Assembly: GCF_900188295.1 (NCBI RefSeq)
Contig: NZ_FZNM01000002.1
Span: 62,001-126,000, forward strand
Reading direction: 5' to 3'
DNA: 64,000 bases
Origin: Paracoccus sediminis
Lineage (GTDB): Bacteria > Pseudomonadota > Alphaproteobacteria > Rhodobacterales > Rhodobacteraceae
Shown: positions 38,079-47,379 of the stretch, piece after piece
How the letters are laid out: each line of letters starts with the position of its first letter
How positions within the stretch are numbered: the stretch's first letter is position 1
Translations under genes and position numbers: made by a program
Notes under the pieces: model-generated
What the model was told of the DNA's origin: nothing
Seen by the model: only the letters and a program-made list of their open reading frames with translations
The model's database searches: none

Positions 38079-39853
38079 CCCTGTTCGCCACCGGCCCGAC
38101 CTTGCCCCTGAACCGCCTGCTGATCGCCAACCGTGGGGAAATCGCGGTTCGCATCATCCGCGCCTGCCGCGACGAGGGCATCGAGACCGTTGCCCTTTAT
38201 GCCGGACCCGACCACGGCGCGCCTTTCGTGGCCATGGCCGACCAGGCCTTCTTTCTGGGCGGCGACACGCCCGGCGACACCTATCTGGACAGCGCCAGGA
38301 TCATCGCCATCGCCCGGCGCGCGGGGGCGGACGCGATCCATCCCGGCTATGGCTTCCTGTCGGAAAATGCCGGGTTCGCGCGGGCCGTTCAGGACGCGGG
38401 GCTGATCTGGATCGGTCCCGATCCGGCCGTCATCGCGGCGCTTGGCGACAAGACCAAGGCCCGCCGCATCGCCGAATCCGTGGGCGCGCCCCTGGTCGCG
38501 GGCACCCCCGGCCCGGTCGACACCCCGGCCGACGCCCTGGCCTTTGCCCGCCAGCATGGCCTGCCCATCGCCATCAAGGCGGCCTTCGGCGGCGGGGGGC
38601 GCGGCCTGAAGGTCGCCTGGCGGCTGGAGGAGGTCGAGGAGCTGTTCGAATCCGCCACGCGCGAAGCCCTGACCGCCTTCGGACGCGGCGAATGCTTCGT
38701 CGAACGATTCCTGGACCGCCCCCGCCATGTCGAGGCGCAGGTGCTGGCCGACCGCCACGGCACCGTCAAGGTGATCGGCACGCGCGACTGTTCCCTGCAA
38801 CGCCGCCACCAGAAACTGGTCGAGGAAGCGCCCGCCCCGTTCCTGACCGACGATCAGCGCCGACGGGTCCACGACAGCGCGCGGGCGATCTGCGCCCATG
38901 CGGGCTATTGCGGGGCGGGGACGGTGGAATACCTGCTGTCGGCCGACGGCACGCTGTCCTTTCTCGAGGTGAACACGCGGTTGCAGGTCGAACATCCCGT
39001 GACCGAGGAAACCACCGGCATCGACCTGGTGCGCGCCATGATCGCGGTGGCGCGCGGCGCGCGCCTGGCCGATGACAGCGTGCCCGCCCCGCGCGGCCAT
39101 TCCATCGAATTCCGCATCAACGCCGAGGATGTCGGGCGCGGCTTCCTGCCCACCCCCGGACCCATCGCGGTGTTCGACCCCCCGTCCGGCCCCGGCATCC
39201 GCCTGGACAGCGGCGTGGTGGCGGGATCCGTCATCCCAGATCGCTTCGATTCGATGATGGCCAAGCTGATCGTCACCGGCGCCAGCCGCGACGACGCCCT
39301 GGCGCGCGCCCGCCGCGCCCTGGCCGAATTCCGCATCGAGGGCGTGGCCAGCGTCCTGCCCTTTCATCGCGCCGCGCTGACGGCGCCCGAATTCACGGCG
39401 CGGGACGGCGATTTGCGCGTTCATACCCGCTGGATCGAAACCGACTTCGCCGACCGGCTGGCCAAGGCCGTGCCGCCCCATGCCCGCGTGGCGCCCGGCC
39501 AGCCCCCGGCCCTGATCCGCATCGCCGTCGAAATCGATGGCAAGCGGCATGAGCTGGGTCTGCCCGCCGGAATCATGGCCGCCGCCGCTTCGGGCGCCCC
39601 CGCCGCCGGGACCATGCCGGAACCCGACGAGGCGACCGTCACCGCCCCCGTGTCCGGCACCCTCGCCGCCTGGCAGGCCGAGGATGGCACTATGGTCGAG
39701 GCCGGTCAGGTCATCGCCGTGGTCGAGGCCATGAAGATGGAAACCCGCGTCGAGGCCCACCGGCCGGGCCGCCTGAAGCATCTGCGAGAGGCAGGCGAGG
39801 TGCTGGCCTTCGGCAACACGCTGGCCCGGATCGAGGCCAAGGACGACCCCTGA
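38075..39853 (+). CDS. Biotin carboxylase-biotin carboxyl carrier fusion linked to pxp genes
   Basis: The 592-residue protein has a biotin carboxylase domain (about 10-455: [47 protein letters not shown]). A C-terminal biotinyl domain follows with the biotin site Lys554 in VVEAMKMET. It resembles alpha subunits of acyl-CoA carboxylases, but no carboxyltransferase beta subunit is nearby. It overlaps pxpBC by four bases, so it is co-expressed with the 5-oxoprolinase genes. A role in carboxylating an oxoproline intermediate, by analogy to urea carboxylase, is an inference. The alternative is an acyl-CoA carboxylase with a distant beta subunit. Confidence 0.85.
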   Translation: MTLFATGPTLPLNRLLIANRGEIAVRIIRACRDEGIETVALYAGPDHGAPFVAMADQAFFLGGDTPGDTYLDSARIIAIARRAGADAIHPGYGFLSENAGFARAVQDAGLIWIGPDPAVIAALGDKTKARRIAESVGAPLVAGTPGPVDTPADALAFARQHGLPIAIKAAFGGGGRGLKVAWRLEEVEELFESATREALTAFGRGECFVERFLDRPRHVEAQVLADRHGTVKVIGTRDCSLQRRHQKLVEEAPAPFLTDDQRRRVHDSARAICAHAGYCGAGTVEYLLSADGTLSFLEVNTRLQVEHPVTEETTGIDLVRAMIAVARGARLADDSVPAPRGHSIEFRINAEDVGRGFLPTPGPIAVFDPPSGPGIRLDSGVVAGSVIPDRFDSMMAKLIVTGASRDDALARARRALAEFRIEGVASVLPFHRAALTAPEFTARDGDLRVHTRWIETDFADRLAKAVPPHARVAPGQPPALIRIAVEIDGKRHELGLPAGIMAAAASGAPAAGTMPEPDEATVTAPVSGTLAAWQAEDGTMVEAGQVIAVVEAMKMETRVEAHRPGRLKHLREAGEVLAFGNTLARIEAKDDP

Positions 39854-40027
39854 TCCTGGACGGTCAAGGATCGGAATGTGCCCCACCCGTCATTCCGCAT
39901 CATGGAACGAAGATCGGTCAAGATTCCCGCTTCCATCGGTGGGAAAATGCGAAGCGCACGATTCTGTCGATTTTTCTGTTGCCATCGCCGACCTCCTGCT
40001 CCTATCTCTAGGCGCGCAAGGACGATA

Positions 40028-40049
40028 GCGCATCCACAATGTGGACGCG
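40028..40049. promoter_or_regulatory. Palindrome upstream of TRAP/thiolase operon, candidate IclR operator
   Basis: The 13-base perfect palindrome TCCACAATGTGGA (40033-40045) is extended by three further pairs on each side after one mismatch. It lies 45-60 bases before the first gene of an operon that encodes its own IclR regulator. The surrounding 236-base gap (39854-40089) is the second largest intergenic region in the window. It otherwise holds only a weak TTCCC/GGGAA inverted repeat near 39925-39950. Confidence 0.55.
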
Positions 40050-40089
40050 TTGGCAGGAGGGGGCCGTTCGTCCGCAAAAGGGGAACAGG

Positions 40090-41967
40090 ATGCACCATAC
40101 GGATGCGCATGGCGACGCCGAACTGGCGCTTGGCGGGATCGAGGCGCTGGCCGAACCCAGGCGTGCCGAACCCTGGATGCGCCCGGTGGAAATCGCCGCC
40201 GCCGTTCTGCTGGTGGCGATGATCGTCACCGTCCTGGCCAATGTCTTTTTCCGTTATGTGCTGGCGAAACCGCTGATCTGGGGGGACGAGGTCGCGTCCA
40301 TCAGCTTTATCTGGATGGCGATGCTGGGCGCGGCGCTGGCGGTGGACCGGCACGAACACATGCGGCTGACCGTGTTCCTGCCGCTGTTGCCCGCCCGTCT
40401 GGCGCGCGTGCTGGAGATCGCGGGCAGCGTGCTGGTCTGCGTGCTGCTGATCCGGCTGCTGCCGGTCGCGGTCGAATACGCTTACGAGGAATCCTTCATC
40501 ACCTCGCCCGCTCTGGGGCTGCCGATGTCCTGGCGGGCATCCGCCCTGCCGGTGGGGATCGGGCTGATGGGGCTGCTGATGGTGCTGTCGGTGATGCGCA
40601 CCCGCGAATGGGGCGTGATCCTGGGGACGCTGGCCGTGGCGGGCGCCATCGCCGCCCTGCTGTGGTGGGCCAAGCCCGCCGTGCTGTCCCTTGGCAACTG
40701 GAACCTGCCGCTGTTCCTGGGCCTGTTCGCCGGATTCCTGCTGGCTGTCGGCGTGCCCATCGCCTTTTGCTTCGCGCTGGCGACGCTGGGATACCTGACC
40801 TTCGCCACGCAGGCGCCGATCTTCGTGATGATGGGCCGCATCGACGAGGGGATGTCCTCGCTGATCCTTTTGTCGGTGCCGGTCTTCGTGCTTCTGGGCT
40901 GCATCCTGGACGCGACCGGCATGGGCCGCGCCATCGTCGGTTTCCTTGCCTCCATGTTCGGGCATGTCAAGGCGGGGATGAGCTATGTCCTGCTGGGGTC
41001 GATGTTCCTGGTGTCGGGGATTTCGGGATCCAAGGTGTCGGACATGGCGACCGTGGCCCCCGCGCTGTTCCCCGAAATGCGCCGCAGGGGCCATTCGCCC
41101 TCGGAAATGACCGCGCTGCTGGCGACCGGGGCGGCGATGGCCGACACCGTGCCGCCGTCCATCGTGCTGATCGTGCTGGGATCGGTCGCGGGCGTGTCCA
41201 TCGCCGGGCTGTTCACCAGCGGCTTTGCCATCGCCATGGTGCTGCTGATCGTGCTGGCCGTGCTGGCCCGCTGGAAGGCGCGCGGCGAACGGATGGAGGG
41301 GGTGCGCCGCGCCCCCCTGGACGTCATCGGCAAGACCGCCCTGATCGCGGCGCCAGCCCTGGTGCTGCCCTTCATGATCCGCAGCCTGGTCGGCGGCGGC
41401 GTCGCCACCGCGACCGAGGTTTCGACCATTGCCACGCTGTACGCCTTTGTCATCGGGGCGGTTCTGTACGGCGGCATCCCCCTGCGCCGCACGGGCACGA
41501 TGCTGGTGGAAACCGCCGCCATGTCGGGGGCGATCCTGCTGATCCTGGGGGCGGCATCGGCGATGGCCTGGGCGCTGACGCAATCGGGGTTCGCGCGCGA
41601 CCTGATGGTGCTTGTGACAAGCCTGCCGGGCGGCTGGATCGTGTTCATGCTGGCCTCGATCGCGATCTTCCTGATCCTGGGCTGCATCCTGGAAGGCCTG
41701 CCCGCCATCGTGCTGCTGGCGCCGATCATGTTCCCCATCGCGCGGGGCCTGGGCATCCACGACATCCACTATGCCATGGTCATCGTCACGGCCATGAACA
41801 TCGGCCTGATGGCCCCGCCCATCGGCATCGGCTTCTATATCGCCTGCAAGATCGCCAACGTGCCGGCCGAACAGGTGATGGGCAAGATCTGGTCCTATCT
41901 GGCCGCGCTGATGGTGGGCCTGCTGGCCATCGCCGCCGTGCCCTGGTTCTCGACCGCGCTGCTTTGA
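40090..41967 (+). CDS. TRAP transporter fused permease DctQM
   Basis: This 625-residue membrane protein joins the small DctQ subunit (about residues 25-185, four helices, with LANVFFRYVLAKPLIWGDEV) to the large DctM subunit (about 205-625, LGLFAGFLLAVGVPIAFCFAL, GSKVSDMATVAPALFPEM, LMAPPIGIGFYI). Such fusions occur in a minority of TRAP systems. It imports an organic anion, driven by an ion gradient and supplied by the binding protein encoded next. AAAAGGGGAA precedes the ATG at 40090. It is the first gene of a seven-gene operon. Confidence 0.92.
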   Translation: MHHTDAHGDAELALGGIEALAEPRRAEPWMRPVEIAAAVLLVAMIVTVLANVFFRYVLAKPLIWGDEVASISFIWMAMLGAALAVDRHEHMRLTVFLPLLPARLARVLEIAGSVLVCVLLIRLLPVAVEYAYEESFITSPALGLPMSWRASALPVGIGLMGLLMVLSVMRTREWGVILGTLAVAGAIAALLWWAKPAVLSLGNWNLPLFLGLFAGFLLAVGVPIAFCFALATLGYLTFATQAPIFVMMGRIDEGMSSLILLSVPVFVLLGCILDATGMGRAIVGFLASMFGHVKAGMSYVLLGSMFLVSGISGSKVSDMATVAPALFPEMRRRGHSPSEMTALLATGAAMADTVPPSIVLIVLGSVAGVSIAGLFTSGFAIAMVLLIVLAVLARWKARGERMEGVRRAPLDVIGKTALIAAPALVLPFMIRSLVGGGVATATEVSTIATLYAFVIGAVLYGGIPLRRTGTMLVETAAMSGAILLILGAASAMAWALTQSGFARDLMVLVTSLPGGWIVFMLASIAIFLILGCILEGLPAIVLLAPIMFPIARGLGIHDIHYAMVIVTAMNIGLMAPPIGIGFYIACKIANVPAEQVMGKIWSYLAALMVGLLAIAAVPWFSTALL

Positions 41968-42001
41968 ACTGTTTCTTGATACCTCAGGGAGGAGGAATTT
42001 C

Positions 42002-43018
42002 ATGACCGTTACCCGCCGCACCATCCTGCTGGGGGCCGCCGCAGGCGCCCTGGCCACGCCGTTCATCCGGGTCCGTCCCGCGATGGCCGCCGAATTCAGC
42101 TACAAGCTGGCCAACAACCAGCCGCTGGACCATCCCAGCAACGTCCGCCTGGCCGAGGCGCAGAAGGCCATCCTCGAGGCCACGAGCGGCCGGTTCGACC
42201 TGCAGATCTTCCCGTCGAACCAGCTGGGCGCCGATACCGACGTGCTGGGCCAGCTGCGGTCGGGCGGGGTGGATTTCTTCCAGCTGTCGCCGGTGATCCT
42301 GTCCACGCTGGTCCCGAACGCGTCCATCAACGGCGTGGGCTTTGCCTTCCCGGACTATGACACCGTGTGGAAGGCCATGGACGGCGAACTGGGCGCCTAT
42401 GCGCGCGGCCAGATCGAGGGCGCGGGCCTGGTGGTGATGGACAAGATCTGGGACAACGGCTTCCGCCAGATCACCTCGTCCACCAAGCCGATCGAAACGC
42501 CCGCCGATCTGGAGGGCTTCAAGATCCGCGTGCCGGTCAGCCCGCTGTGGACCTCGCTGTTCACCGCCTTCGGATCGGCGCCCGCGTCCATCAACTTTGC
42601 CGAGGTTTATACCGCGCTGCAAACCGGCATCGTGGACGGGCAGGAAAACCCGCTGGCGATCATGAAGGTCGCCAAGCTGTGGGAGGTTCAGAAATACTGT
42701 TCGATGACCAACCACATGTGGGACGGGTTCTGGATGCTGGGCAACCGCCGGTCCTGGGGCGCCCTGCCCGAAGACGTGCAGCAGGCCGTGGCCGACAATT
42801 TCAACGCCGCCGCCCTGAAACAGCGCGCCGACATCGCCGAAATGAACGGATCGCTGCGGGGCGAACTGGAAACCAGCGGCTTCGTCTTCAATGACCCCGA
42901 TCCCAAGGCCTTCGAGGACAAGCTGCGCGAGGCGGGCTTTTACGAGGAGTGGAAGTCCACCTATGGCGAGGACGCCTGGGCGATCCTGGAATCGGCCATC
43001 GGACGGTCGCTGGCCTGA
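42002..43018 (+). CDS. TRAP transporter solute-binding protein DctP
   Basis: The 338-residue periplasmic protein has a twin-arginine-like signal (TRRTILLGAAAGALATPF, mature from about 30). The DctP fold follows, with the conserved ligand Arg in LEGFKIRVP and the QTGIVDGQENPL motif near the binding site. The Arg normally binds a carboxylate, so the substrate is probably an organic acid; which one cannot be read from sequence. A strong GGGAGGAGGA precedes the ATG. Its stop overlaps the IclR gene by one base. Confidence 0.92.
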   Translation: MTVTRRTILLGAAAGALATPFIRVRPAMAAEFSYKLANNQPLDHPSNVRLAEAQKAILEATSGRFDLQIFPSNQLGADTDVLGQLRSGGVDFFQLSPVILSTLVPNASINGVGFAFPDYDTVWKAMDGELGAYARGQIEGAGLVVMDKIWDNGFRQITSSTKPIETPADLEGFKIRVPVSPLWTSLFTAFGSAPASINFAEVYTALQTGIVDGQENPLAIMKVAKLWEVQKYCSMTNHMWDGFWMLGNRRSWGALPEDVQQAVADNFNAAALKQRADIAEMNGSLRGELETSGFVFNDPDPKAFEDKLREAGFYEEWKSTYGEDAWAILESAIGRSLA

Positions 43019-43806
43019 TGAAGGACGGCGCCACCCCCATCGACAACGGCGGGACGCAGGCGGTGGCGCGTGCGCTGTCGCTGTTGTCGCTGGTCGGTCG
43101 GGGCGGCGCGCAGGGGCTGGGCCTGGCGCAGATCGCGGCGGCTTCGGGCCTGGCCCGGCCTACGGCGCGGCGGCTGCTGCTGGCGCTGGGGACGGCGCGG
43201 ATGGTCGAACAGGACCGCGCGACGCGGCGCTATCACCTGGGGCCGGAAACCTATCTGCTGGCGGGTTTCGCCACGGAACGCCACGGCATCCTGCACCATG
43301 CCCGCGATGCCATGGCCCGGCTGGCGCGGGATACCGGCGACACGGTGCTGCTGACCGTCACGCAGGACGACCATACCCTGTGCCTGGAACGGATCGAGGG
43401 CGATTTCCCGGTCCGCACCCACGCCCTGATGCGCGGCGACCGCAAGCCCGCGGGCGTCGGCGCGGGGGCATTGGCGATCCTGGCCGCGCTGCCGGTGGCC
43501 GAGGCGGATGCTTTGCTGGCGCGCGTGGCGCCGCTGGTGGGCGATCTGATGCCCGGCCTGCTGGACGACCTGGGCCGCGCGCGTGTCCAGGGCCATGCCC
43601 TGAACCCCGGCCGCGTGGTGCCGGGATCCTGGGGCCTGGGCGTCGCGATCCCCTGGCCGGACGGACGGCCGGCGGGCGCGCTGTCCATCGCCGCCGTTGA
43701 ACATCGCATGACCCCGGCGCGGCAGGCCGACCTGGCCGCCGCGCTGCACCGCGAGGCGCAGGCCATCGCCGCCCGCCTCGCCACCCTTGAAAGGAACACC
43801 GCATGA
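43018..43806 (+). CDS. IclR-family transcriptional regulator
   Basis: The 262-residue protein has a winged helix-turn-helix (about 37-58, GLGLAQIAAASGLARPTARRLL). The IclR effector domain follows (ETYLLAGFATERHGI, DTVLLTVTQDDHTLCLERIEG, and a C-terminal GALSIAAVEHRM). It starts at the TGATG junction with dctP and ends in ATGA with the thiolase, so it is embedded in the operon it probably controls. A palindrome 40 bases before the operon is a candidate site. The effector is likely the transported acid or a degradation product. Confidence 0.92.
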   Translation: MKDGATPIDNGGTQAVARALSLLSLVGRGGAQGLGLAQIAAASGLARPTARRLLLALGTARMVEQDRATRRYHLGPETYLLAGFATERHGILHHARDAMARLARDTGDTVLLTVTQDDHTLCLERIEGDFPVRTHALMRGDRKPAGVGAGALAILAALPVAEADALLARVAPLVGDLMPGLLDDLGRARVQGHALNPGRVVPGSWGLGVAIPWPDGRPAGALSIAAVEHRMTPARQADLAAALHREAQAIAARLATLERNTA

Positions 43807-44972
43807 CCGATCCCCTGATCGTCGGATGGGCGCATACCCGATTCGGCAAGGCCGAGGCACCCGACACCATGGCCCTGATGGCCGAGGTGGCCCTGCCCGC
43901 GCTGGACCACGCGGGGCTGTCGCCCGATGCCGTGGACGGCATTTTTACCGGCGTTTACAACAACGGCTTCCAGCGGCAGGATTTCCAGGCCGCGCTGGTG
44001 GCCATGGGCAGCCCAGACCTGGCGGGCGTGCCCTTCATGCGCACGGAAAACGCCTGCGCCACAGGGTCGGCCGCACTGTATGCGGCCGCCGATTTCATCG
44101 CGTCCGGGCGCGGCAAGGTCGCCCTGGTCATCGGGGCCGAGAAGATGACGGCCATTCCCATCGGCGACGTGGGGGGCGTACTGCTGTCTGCCAGCTATGT
44201 CGCCGAGGAAGGCGACACGCCCGGCGGCTTTGCCGGCGTCTTCGGCCGCATCACCGACAGCTATTTCCAGAAGAACGGCGACCGGTCCGAGGAACTGGCG
44301 ATGATCGCCGCCAAGAACCACGACAACGGCACGCGCAACCCCTATGCCCACATGCAAAAGGCCTTTGACGTGGCCTTCTGCAACACGCCATCCGACAAAA
44401 ACCCGCTGGTGGCGGGACCGCTGCGGCGCACGGATTGTTCGCTGGTGTCGGACGGGGCGGCGGCCATCGTGCTGGCCGCGCCCGAGGTGGCCGAAACCCT
44501 GGCCCGCGCGATCCGGTTCCGCGCCCGCGCGCAGGCCGGCGACATGCTGGCCCTGTCGCGCCGCGACCCGACCGAATTCGCCGGCGCCCATCGGGTCTGG
44601 CGCCAGGCGTTGGATCAGGCGGGACTGGCGATCACCGATCTGTCGCTGGTCGAAACCCACGACTGCTTCACCACCGCCGAGATGATCGAATACGAGGCGA
44701 TGGGCCTTGCCCCCCGCGGCCAAGGCTGGCGCGTGATCCGCGAAGGCACAACCCGGATGGACGGCGCGCTGCCGGTCAACCCCTCGGGCGGGCTGAAGTC
44801 GCGCGGCCATCCCATCGGCGCGACCGGTGTGTCGCAGCATGTGATGGCGGCGATGCAGTTGACCGGCGACGCGGGCGCGATGCAGGTGGTGGGCGCGGAA
44901 CTGGCGGGCGTGTTCAACATGGGCGGCACGGCGGTCGCCAACTACTGCTCGATCCTGGAACGCGCGAGATGA
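43803..44972 (+). CDS. Thiolase (SCP2/acetyl-CoA acetyltransferase type)
   Basis: The 389-residue thiolase has its acyl-accepting Cys84 in ENACATGSAA, the His motif VETHDCFTTAEM and the C-terminal GLKSRGHPIGATG. The HDCF form and overall sequence place it in the SCP-x-like thiolase group, which often cleaves branched or unusual 3-ketoacyl-CoAs. It overlaps the regulator before it and the acyl-CoA ligase after it by four bases each. This suggests one pathway: activation, oxidation, thiolytic cleavage. Confidence 0.92.
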   Translation: MTDPLIVGWAHTRFGKAEAPDTMALMAEVALPALDHAGLSPDAVDGIFTGVYNNGFQRQDFQAALVAMGSPDLAGVPFMRTENACATGSAALYAAADFIASGRGKVALVIGAEKMTAIPIGDVGGVLLSASYVAEEGDTPGGFAGVFGRITDSYFQKNGDRSEELAMIAAKNHDNGTRNPYAHMQKAFDVAFCNTPSDKNPLVAGPLRRTDCSLVSDGAAAIVLAAPEVAETLARAIRFRARAQAGDMLALSRRDPTEFAGAHRVWRQALDQAGLAITDLSLVETHDCFTTAEMIEYEAMGLAPRGQGWRVIREGTTRMDGALPVNPSGGLKSRGHPIGATGVSQHVMAAMQLTGDAGAMQVVGAELAGVFNMGGTAVANYCSILERAR

Positions 44973-46546
44973 CCCATCCGGCGGGCGGGCTGGCCCCGGT
45001 GTCCACCCGCGTGATGAACCTGGCGACCTTCCTGTCCCAGGCGGCGCGGCGCGACCCCGACGGCGTGGCCCTGGTCATGGGCGAGGAACGCTGGACCTGG
45101 GCCGAATGGGACGCCCGCACCGACGCCTTGGCCCATGCGTTGCAGACCCGGTTCGGCCTGCAAAAGGGCTGTCGGGTGATGTGCCAGTCGCAGAACTGCA
45201 CCGAGATGATGCAGGCGATGTTCGCGGTCTGGCGCGCGGGCGGGGTCTGGGTGCCTGCCAATTTCCGCCAGACGCCGGATGAGGTCGCTTATCTGACGCA
45301 AGCCTCGGGCGCGACGCTGATGTTCTGCAACGCCAGCTTTCCCGATCACGCGGCGGCCTGCGGCGTGACGACGCTGGCTTTTGGAACGGCGGATTTCGGC
45401 CCGGACGTGACGGCGATCACCGCGGAACACAGGGGCCGGCGCCCGCAGGCGGCCCCCGTGGACCGCGACGATCCCTGCTGGTTCTTCTTTACGTCCGGCA
45501 CCACGGGGCGGCCCAAGGCGTCGGTCCTGACGCATGGCCAGATGGCCTTTGTCGTCACGAACCACCTGGCCGACCTGATGCCGGGGCTGACGGCGGACGA
45601 TGCCTCGCTGGTGGTGGCGCCGCTGTCGCATGGCGCGGGGGTGCATCAGCTGACGCAGGTGGCGCGGGGGGTCAAGACGATCCTGCTGCCCACCGAACGC
45701 TTTGACGTGGCGCAGGTCTGGGATCTGGTGCGCGACTGGCGCGTGTCCACCATGTTCACCGTGCCGACGATCCTCAAGCTGTTGGTGGAACATCCCTCGA
45801 CCGCCGATGCCGATACGTCGTCGCTGCGCTATGTCATCTATGCCGGGGCGCCGATGTATCGGGTGGATCAGCAAAAGGCGCTGAACACCCTTGGCCCGGT
45901 GCTGGTCCAGTATTTCGGTCTGGGCGAGGTGACGGGCAACATCACCGTCCTGCCCGCCCACCTGCACCAGGCCGAGGACGGCCCGCAGGCCCGCATCGGC
46001 ACCTGCGGTCATGCCCGCACGGGGATCGAGATCCAGATCCAGGACGACCAGGGCGCCGAGGTCGCGCCGGGCGAGACCGGGGAAATCTGCTGCATCGGTC
46101 CCGCCGTCTTCGCGGGCTATTACCAGAACGCTGATGCCAACGCCAAATCCTTCCGCGACGGCTGGTTCCGCACGGGCGATCTGGGCCATATGGACGACCG
46201 GGGCTTTGTCTATATCACCGGGCGGCAGTCGGACATGTTCATATCCGGCGGATCGAATGTCTATCCGCGCGAGATCGAGGAAAAGATCCTGACCCATCCC
46301 GCCATCAGCGAGGTCGCGGTGCTGGGCGTCCCCGACCCCCTGTGGGGCGAGATCGGCTGGGCGGTCTGCGTGGCCAATGCGCCGGTGGCCGAAAGTGACC
46401 TGGCCGCCTTCCTGGACGGCAAGCTGTCGCGCTACAAGATGCCCAAGCGGTTCCTGTTCTGGGACGCGCTGCCGAAATCGGCCTATGGCAAGATCACCAA
46501 GAAGATGATCCGCGAGGAACTGGAAGCCCGCGGCCTGATCGCATGA
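44969..46546 (+). CDS. AMP-forming acyl-CoA synthetase
   Basis: The 525-residue ANL-superfamily ligase has the P-loop FTSGTTGRPKAS (about 174-185), the YFGLGEVTG substrate/adenine motif, WFRTGDLGHMD, the hinge GRQSDMFISGGSNVYP and the catalytic C-terminal Lys in SAYGKITKK. All key motifs are intact, so it should adenylate a carboxylic acid and form its CoA thioester. The natural substrate is probably the acid imported by the TRAP system. It overlaps genes on both sides (ATGA). Confidence 0.92.
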   Translation: MTHPAGGLAPVSTRVMNLATFLSQAARRDPDGVALVMGEERWTWAEWDARTDALAHALQTRFGLQKGCRVMCQSQNCTEMMQAMFAVWRAGGVWVPANFRQTPDEVAYLTQASGATLMFCNASFPDHAAACGVTTLAFGTADFGPDVTAITAEHRGRRPQAAPVDRDDPCWFFFTSGTTGRPKASVLTHGQMAFVVTNHLADLMPGLTADDASLVVAPLSHGAGVHQLTQVARGVKTILLPTERFDVAQVWDLVRDWRVSTMFTVPTILKLLVEHPSTADADTSSLRYVIYAGAPMYRVDQQKALNTLGPVLVQYFGLGEVTGNITVLPAHLHQAEDGPQARIGTCGHARTGIEIQIQDDQGAEVAPGETGEICCIGPAVFAGYYQNADANAKSFRDGWFRTGDLGHMDDRGFVYITGRQSDMFISGGSNVYPREIEEKILTHPAISEVAVLGVPDPLWGEIGWAVCVANAPVAESDLAAFLDGKLSRYKMPKRFLFWDALPKSAYGKITKKMIREELEARGLIA

Positions 46547-47379
46547 GCCGGTCCGCGATCCAGGGGCGGATGATCCATCCCGGTCCCCGCGCGGCCGAAC
46601 GCGCGGTGGCGGTGCGGGCGGACCTGCGGCCCGTTTCCGGCGTGCTGCCCGCCGGGCGGACGGTGATGGATGGGGTCGGCGCGCTGTTCGCCGCCCATGG
46701 CTGCAAGGGCGGCGTGGTCCGGCTGGACGGCGTGACCTGCGCCCCCCTGCGCTTCGTGCTGCCCGCGCCGTCCACCGATGGGGTCCATGCGGCGTGGTAT
46801 TCCGACACCCATGCGCCGGACGGGCCGGTCAGGATCGGCCGCGCCACGGCCACGGTCGGCTGGAAGGACGGCGCGCCCTTCCTGCATTGCCACGGCACCT
46901 GGGCCGGAACGATGGGCCATCTGCTGCCCTTCGACAGCATCCTGGCGGCGGATGCCGCCGTCCACGGCCTCGGCGCGCCCGATGCCTGGTTCGAGGCGCT
47001 GCCCGACCCAGAAACCGCCTTCACCTTGTTCACCCCGCAAGGCACGGGCAGCGGCACCGGCCTGCTGGCCCGGATCGCGCCCGGCGAGGATGCGGTCATG
47101 GCCATCGAGGCGCTTGCCGCCCGCCACGGCATCGCACACGCCCGCCTGTACGGCGTCGGCAGCATCGACCACATCCGCTTCACGGACGGCAGCCGCATGG
47201 ACTGCCACGCCACCGAACTGCGGCTGGACGATGCGGTGCTGACCCAAGGCCGCGCCACCGTCCCGATCGAGGTCGTGGACATCGCGGGCACCATCATGCG
47301 CGGCACGCTGGAACGCGGGGGCAACCCGGTCGGCGTGACGCTGGAACTGATCGTCGAGACGGAAGGAACAGACGAATGA
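46543..47379 (+). CDS. PPC/DUF296-domain protein in a CoA-degradation operon
   Basis: This 278-residue cytoplasmic protein appears to contain two copies of the PPC/DUF296 fold. The first (about 35-155) has the His-rich core PFLHCHGTWAGTMGHLLPF. The second (about 160-275) has a degenerate form (DGSRMDCHATELRLDD). PPC domains occur in plant AT-hook proteins and, alone, in bacteria with unknown function. There is no AT-hook here, and the paired HxH motif could bind a metal. Overlap by four bases with both the ligase and the SDR gene ties it to the same pathway. It could be an enzyme rather than a DNA-binding protein. Confidence 0.7.
   Translation: MSRSAIQGRMIHPGPRAAERAVAVRADLRPVSGVLPAGRTVMDGVGALFAAHGCKGGVVRLDGVTCAPLRFVLPAPSTDGVHAAWYSDTHAPDGPVRIGRATATVGWKDGAPFLHCHGTWAGTMGHLLPFDSILAADAAVHGLGAPDAWFEALPDPETAFTLFTPQGTGSGTGLLARIAPGEDAVMAIEALAARHGIAHARLYGVGSIDHIRFTDGSRMDCHATELRLDDAVLTQGRATVPIEVVDIAGTIMRGTLERGGNPVGVTLELIVETEGTDE

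Noticed and set aside
39706..42066. Open frame of 786 codons antisense to the TRAP permease
   Set aside because: His/Gln/Gly/Arg low-complexity product typical of antisense to hydrophobic GC-rich genes; crosses gene boundaries.
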